Source of the DNA: Kiritimatiellia bacterium
GTDB lineage: Bacteria; Verrucomicrobiota; Kiritimatiellia; RFP12; UBA1067
Length of the DNA stretch: 9,041 bases
Assembly (NCBI GenBank): GCA_017479035.1
Contig: JAFVCR010000121.1
Coordinates: 1 to 9,041 of the forward strand
Direction of reading: 5' to 3'
The notes beneath the pieces were generated by a model. The model had not been told where the DNA came from and ran no database searches. It saw nothing but the letters and a program-made list of their open reading frames with translations. Made by a program: the position numbers and the translations under genes. This document shows positions 5,436-9,041 of the stretch, piece after piece (position 1 is the first letter of the stretch; the number at the start of each line of letters is the position of its first letter).

Positions 5436-6235
5436 AGAAGATGATGAGATTGATGGCGGCGGCATTCCTGCTCGCCGGGACGACTGTTGCGCCCGTCGCG
5501 GCGTTTGCGGCTGAAGATCTTGTGGCTAGCGACGGCACCGCCGTTTCGAGCGACACCAGCACCAACCAGTCCTCCGGCGGCGGCGGCTTCTGGCAGGTCG
5601 TCTTCGGTACGCCCGGCAATCGCGACTACTTCGGCATGTTCCTCTGGTTCATGCTCTTTGGCGACGGCGCGGCGGCAATCTACTTCATCGTGGACTGCAA
5701 AGTCATCACTTCCGAAAAGAAACTCATCCCCGCCACGCTCGTCCAGAGCGTCCAGGCCGCAATGGCCGAAGGCGACATCATGAAAGCCCTCGAAGCCTGC
5801 GAAAAGGAACCCAGCCCCATGGCGCGCGTCCTTGCAAGTGCCTTCCAGCATGTGGAAGAAGGCTTTGACGTAATCCAACAGGCCGTGGATGCCGCAGCCG
5901 ACCTCGAAACCGAACGCCTCATGCAGCGTTTGACGTGGATCTCCGTGTGTTCCAACCTCGCACCGTCGCTTGGTCTGCTCGGTACGGTGGAAGGCATGAT
6001 CCTGTGCTTTGCAACACTCGCTTCCGGCACGCCCGACATTGGCGCACTCGCCGGCAACATCTCCCAGGCTCTGTATACAACCGCAGGCGGCCTTGTGGTG
6101 TCCATCCCCGCATTGACCTTCTTCTACGCGCTGCGCAAAAACGCCACGCGTCTCATCCTGCGCATGAGCGCGCTTACGATGGAACTCATCAAGGACCTCC
6201 GCAACGTCGAGGTCGATGCCGAAGCCGAGGGCTGA
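5432..6235 (+). CDS. exbB: MotA/TolQ/ExbB-family proton channel protein with signal peptide
   Basis: This 267-residue protein is the pentameric channel subunit of an ExbB/ExbD-type motor that converts the proton-motive force across the inner membrane into mechanical work. A signal peptide (MKKMMRLMAAAFLLAG..., cleavage likely after AFA at 24-26) is followed by a short glycine-rich periplasmic stretch and three membrane helices at about 67-87, 172-193 and 208-233. Family signatures are LGLLGTVEGM (180-189, with the conserved T185) and TTAGGLVVSIPA (216-227). Oddity: Q212 occupies the place of the pore glutamate E176 of E. coli ExbB, judged by its distance from T217. It heads an operon with two exbD genes and a membrane-anchored repeat protein. 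The signal peptide form is common in non-proteobacterial ExbB proteins. Confidence 0.92.
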   Translation: MKKMMRLMAAAFLLAGTTVAPVAAFAAEDLVASDGTAVSSDTSTNQSSGGGGFWQVVFGTPGNRDYFGMFLWFMLFGDGAAAIYFIVDCKVITSEKKLIPATLVQSVQAAMAEGDIMKALEACEKEPSPMARVLASAFQHVEEGFDVIQQAVDAAADLETERLMQRLTWISVCSNLAPSLGLLGTVEGMILCFATLASGTPDIGALAGNISQALYTTAGGLVVSIPALTFFYALRKNATRLILRMSALTMELIKDLRNVEVDAEAEG

Positions 6236-6265
6236 TTGGCTGCGGCAGCACAAGGAGCATAGCCA

Positions 6266-6826
6266 ATGGCCAAGAAACCACAGATGGAAAATGCCGAACT
6301 GGACATGACGCCGATGATCGACGTCGTGTTCCAGTTGATCATCTTCTTCGTGGTGACGCTGAAAATGTCTTCCGAACAGGATGAAACCATCGTCCTCGAA
6401 GACGGCAAACACGGCGAGACTATCACCAGCGAAGAACTCCCCCCCAGCCACTTGATGATCGACGTCAACCGCAAAGGGCGCATCTCGATAAACAACTTCG
6501 AGTACACCACCGCCATGCTGCAGCAAAAGGTCAAAGACCGCGTAAGCCGCTATGGTAGCGAGTTCCCCATCCTTATAAGAGGCGACGTGGAAACCCCACA
6601 CAAATATATCGCCAACGCAATGAACGCGTGCACAGCCGCCGGCGTGTGGAAGCTCTCCTTCGTGGCGGTCCAGGAACCCAAAGGCCCCAACTGGCCCAAG
6701 TTCCACGACCAGCTCACCAAGCCCGCCTCCAAGGCAGACCCCAAAGTCGGCACGCGGCCGCGCACGACCTGGGCCGTCCAGAAAGACCGCCAGATGCAGC
6801 GCGTTATCCAAAAACCTAACAAATAG
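6266..6826 (+). CDS. exbD1: ExbD/TolR-family biopolymer transport protein (first copy)
   Basis: This 186-residue ExbD-type stator subunit has one N-terminal membrane helix (about 15-33) preceded by the family motif MTPMIDVVFQL, with the essential aspartate at D19. A periplasmic ExbD domain follows, ending around residue 136 (VAVQE). Residues 137-186 form a basic, proline-containing tail beyond the usual length of about 135-145 residues. The tail could reach the cell wall or the partner protein, but this is inference. AAGGAG (6252-6257) is eight bases upstream of the ATG. It starts 30 bases after exbB and stops 14 bases before the second exbD. Confidence 0.9.
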   Translation: MAKKPQMENAELDMTPMIDVVFQLIIFFVVTLKMSSEQDETIVLEDGKHGETITSEELPPSHLMIDVNRKGRISINNFEYTTAMLQQKVKDRVSRYGSEFPILIRGDVETPHKYIANAMNACTAAGVWKLSFVAVQEPKGPNWPKFHDQLTKPASKADPKVGTRPRTTWAVQKDRQMQRVIQKPNK

Positions 6827-6840
6827 AAAAGAGGCGCATC

Positions 6841-7242
6841 ATGGCATCCAAACGCAAAACGATGGACAACCCCAAGGCCGAGATGACGCCCATGATCGAC
6901 GTCGTCTTCCAGTTGATGATCTTCTTCGTTATCACCATCAAGCAAGACGACATCTTCGCGCGCCTCAACGCCAACCGCCCCGCCCCCGGCTCGGGCGCTG
7001 CAAGCGACGCCAAAGAGGACTCGCAGATCAAAATCGACATCGGCCCCGGCGGGCTGCTCCTCAACCAGCGCGGCATGAACTCCAAGCAGTTCGATGAAGG
7101 CATCGCGAAACTCGCCAAGACCTCCAAGGACGCTACGGTGCTCGTGCGCTGCACTCTCGACAGCCCCCACCACTTCCTCGTGGAGGCGCTCGACGTGTGC
7201 AATAAATACGGAATGTACAACCTGTCCATCTTCTCCATGTAA
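6841..7242 (+). CDS. exbD2: ExbD/TolR-family biopolymer transport protein (second copy)
   Basis: This 133-residue ExbD has normal length. The membrane helix (about 16-34) carries EMTPMIDVVFQL with the proton-relay aspartate at D20. A short linker rich in Ala, Pro and Gly (46-57) leads to the periplasmic ExbD fold (IKIDIGPGGLLLNQR, 63-77, to the C-terminus). It is clearly paralogous to the preceding protein around the helix but differs in the periplasmic part and lacks the basic tail, so the pair could form a heterodimer inside an ExbB pentamer. GAGG (6831-6834) lies six bases before the ATG. Confidence 0.9.
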   Translation: MASKRKTMDNPKAEMTPMIDVVFQLMIFFVITIKQDDIFARLNANRPAPGSGAASDAKEDSQIKIDIGPGGLLLNQRGMNSKQFDEGIAKLAKTSKDATVLVRCTLDSPHHFLVEALDVCNKYGMYNLSIFSM

Positions 7243-7254
7243 GATAAGGCGGGC

Positions 7255-7261
7255 AAGGAGG
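7255..7261 (+). promoter_or_regulatory. Full-length Shine-Dalgarno site for the anchored repeat protein
   Basis: AAGGAGG is a full match to the anti-Shine-Dalgarno core, with only four T residues between it and the ATG at 7266. It is the strongest ribosome site in the operon, although the spacing is short. Confidence 0.6.
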
Positions 7262-7265
7262 TTTT

Positions 7266-8978
7266 ATGGCAGAGGCAATCGACGAAGAGGCGATGAACGC
7301 CAAACTCAAAGAGGAGATGAAAAAGTACGACAGCGTCTCCTTCTTCCAGCGGCTTGGCAAGATGTTCAGCGGCCTCTCCAAGCGGCACGACACGCTCGAA
7401 TACAAAGAAGCTCTCATCGAAGTGCAGCGCCTTTCCGCGCCGCTTCTGGCAATTCTCATCCCCGTGGTGGGCCTCACGTTCCTCTTCGTGATCACCGCTA
7501 TGGGCGGCGGTAAAAAGGAAGTAATCAAGGTCGACGTCCAACAGGCCGAAGAAGAGGCCGAGGTCGAGGCCGAAGAACCACCTCCCCCAGAAGACATTGA
7601 ACCCCCGCCGGATACCGACGTGGAAATCGATGTGGATACGCCCGCGATGAACAACGTGGCCGTGGATGTCTCTACTCCCGTTTCCGCGCCGTCGTCCGAG
7701 CCGCAAAGCCCCAAACCCGCCGAAATGGATGCAATGCTCAACGTCAAGAGCCCCGTCATGCTGAACTCCGTGGCCGGCACCGACCGCTCCGCTGGCGTGC
7801 GCGGCAAATACACCAACGGCGGTGCCGGCTATGGCGATGCTCGCACCGAGGCCGCCGTGCAAAAAGCCCTCTGGTGGCTCGCCTCCAAACAAAATGACGA
7901 CGGCTCCTGGAAAGGCTGGGCCGCAGGTTCGCCCCACTCCAAAGCCGCCTCCACCGGCCTTGCCATCCTCACATTCCTAGCACACGGCGAAACCCCCGGC
8001 TCAAAGGACTTCGGCCCCACCGTGGAAAAAGGCATAGAGTGGCTCATCTCCAACATGAAACAGCGTAGCGACGGCTACTGGACCATCAACGATGCCGGCA
8101 ACGAAGAATACGGCTTCCTCATCGCCGTATACGCGCTTTCCGAAGCGTTCGCCATGACCAAAAACCCCAACGCCAAAACCGCCGCCGCCAACGGTCTGCG
8201 CCGCATGATCGACAACCAATCCCCCACCGGCGGCTGGAACTACCGCCTCGCTATAATCTCCCCCTCCCCCGACGACATCTCCTACGGCGGTTGGTGCATG
8301 CAGGCCATCAAGGCCGGCAAACTCGCCGGCATCCATCTCGACGGCATGGAGGAATGCATCAAGAAAGCCATCAAGTGCTTGAAGGAACGCAACTACAACA
8401 AGGATCACGGTTTCTCGTACCGTCCCATGAATCGCGGCTATGCGGGCCTCGGCGGCGTGGGTTGCCTTGCAATGCAGCTCTTGGGCTACGGCAACGAACC
8501 CGCCGTGCGCAACGCGCTCGACGTGATGAAACCTTGGATCCCGTGTTTCGATCGCGGCAGCGCATGCCCGCACGAGAAACCCAAAGGTTCGTGGGAATCG
8601 CCGCAATATACCTATTACTATGCCACGCAGTGCAAGTATCAGGCCGGTATGAAAAAAGGCGCTAGCAAGGCCGACGAAGCCGTCTGGCAAAAGTGGAACG
8701 CCGAAATGAAAAAGTTTTACCCCTCCCAGCAAAAGGACGCGCCCGACGTAAAAGGCCCCGATGGCAAAATGCACAAAGCCGGCTACTGGGAAAATGGCGA
8801 TGCTCCCGGCCATACCGACCGCCCGATCATGGATACCTGCCTCTGCGCGCTCCAGCTCATGGTCTATTACCGCTACCTCCCCACTTCCCAAACCAAAGCC
8901 GCAGAAGTCGAGCTCGACGTGGAATCCCTCGCCAAAGACAAAACCGACGAAATCGGCGTGGACGACCTCGGCATTTGA
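7266..8978 (+). CDS. Membrane-anchored prenyltransferase/squalene-cyclase-repeat protein with TonB-like N-terminus
   Basis: This 570-residue protein has a charged cytoplasmic N-terminus (1-56), one membrane helix (about 57-78), and a linker (83-170) that starts with acidic repeats and EEPPPPEDIEPPPD and is likely disordered. A domain at about 188-540 has the helical repeats of the terpene cyclase/prenyltransferase alpha-toroid fold. Repeat signatures include ALWWLASKQNDDGSW (201-215), NQSPTGGWNY (317-326), DISYGGWCMQAIKAGKLAG (337-355) and GYAGLGGVGCLAMQLLGYG (391-409). The C-terminus (546-570) is acidic. The layout parallels TonB: anchor, proline-rich spacer, periplasmic module. It is last in an ExbB-ExbD-ExbD operon. 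The squalene-hopene cyclase acid motif DxDD is not intact; SPDD (334-337) may occupy its place. Nine cysteines lie between 344 and 527. No enzymatic function is assigned. Confidence 0.8.
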   Translation: MAEAIDEEAMNAKLKEEMKKYDSVSFFQRLGKMFSGLSKRHDTLEYKEALIEVQRLSAPLLAILIPVVGLTFLFVITAMGGGKKEVIKVDVQQAEEEAEVEAEEPPPPEDIEPPPDTDVEIDVDTPAMNNVAVDVSTPVSAPSSEPQSPKPAEMDAMLNVKSPVMLNSVAGTDRSAGVRGKYTNGGAGYGDARTEAAVQKALWWLASKQNDDGSWKGWAAGSPHSKAASTGLAILTFLAHGETPGSKDFGPTVEKGIEWLISNMKQRSDGYWTINDAGNEEYGFLIAVYALSEAFAMTKNPNAKTAAANGLRRMIDNQSPTGGWNYRLAIISPSPDDISYGGWCMQAIKAGKLAGIHLDGMEECIKKAIKCLKERNYNKDHGFSYRPMNRGYAGLGGVGCLAMQLLGYGNEPAVRNALDVMKPWIPCFDRGSACPHEKPKGSWESPQYTYYYATQCKYQAGMKKGASKADEAVWQKWNAEMKKFYPSQQKDAPDVKGPDGKMHKAGYWENGDAPGHTDRPIMDTCLCALQLMVYYRYLPTSQTKAAEVELDVESLAKDKTDEIGVDDLGI

Positions 8979-9041
8979 GGTCTTGCGTCGAATAGACTCA
9001 ATCGGATAAAACCGAAGTCAAATTTCGGAATCACCACCCTC

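Noticed and set aside
5294..6811. Long open frame on the minus strand opposite exbB and exbD1
   Set aside because: It is antisense to genes with clear family motifs. Its translation is rich in His, Cys, Gly and Phe as expected from a GC-rich shadow, has no recognisable domain, and crosses two gene boundaries.
6816..8891. Further long minus-strand open frames opposite exbD2 and the anchored repeat protein
   Set aside because: They are shadows of the coding strand: Gly/His/Phe-biased translations without motifs, overlapping well-supported genes.
9012..9028. CCGAA/TTCGG hairpin after the last gene as an operon terminator
   Set aside because: The stem is only five base pairs and no T-run follows. 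The window ends at 9041, so the real terminator may lie beyond it.

Overview
The window is a GC-rich bacterial chromosome segment. It probably comes from the Planctomycetes-Verrucomicrobia-Chlamydiae (PVC) superphylum, perhaps near Kiritimatiellota, Verrucomicrobiota or Lentisphaerota. That placement is an inference. It rests on an ExbB with a cleavable signal peptide followed by two ExbD proteins and a membrane-anchored protein with prenyltransferase/squalene-cyclase-type repeats, a combination I associate with that group. There is no taxonomic marker such as 16S rRNA here, and I see no phage, insertion sequence or CRISPR.

Layout. Positions 1-146 hold no assignable gene, but they contain an A-tract/T-tract intrinsic terminator (56-89) and a near-consensus promoter (101-129). 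This promoter drives a tandem pair of tRNA genes, tRNA-Arg(ACG) and a CAU tRNA with initiator-type features. From about 5200 down to 362 runs a tightly packed leftward gene string: recA, rsfS, an ETF beta subunit, a short and divergent ETF alpha subunit, a small lipoprotein with an HMA-like fold that lacks its metal-binding cysteines, a XerC/XerD-type tyrosine recombinase, and a small nitroreductase. Every gap is 12 bases or less and two junctions overlap, so a single transcript from the recA promoter (TATAAT -10) is likely. The nitroreductase end converges on the tRNA genes.

Divergent from recA, across a 290-base intergenic region with two inverted repeats, is a rightward operon (5432-8978): exbB, exbD1, exbD2 and a 570-residue protein. 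The last protein has a cytoplasmic N-terminus, one membrane helix, an acidic and proline-rich linker resembling TonB in layout, and a periplasmic alpha/alpha-toroid domain. Its promoter (TTGCGT, 17 bases, TAAAAT) closely resembles that of recA.

How the genes may work together. ExbB and ExbD form a proton-driven motor in the inner membrane that normally moves TonB or TolA. Here the only candidate partner encoded in the operon is the anchored repeat protein, so the proton-motive force may be transmitted to a periplasmic terpene-cyclase-fold domain of unknown function. This is the most interesting system in the window. Secondary points are the reduced EtfA in a recA-led gene string, the cysteine-less HMA lipoprotein, an atypical initiator tRNA, a tRNA-Arg with C at position 55, and a possible near-leaderless 41-codon reading frame whose stop overlaps the exbB start.
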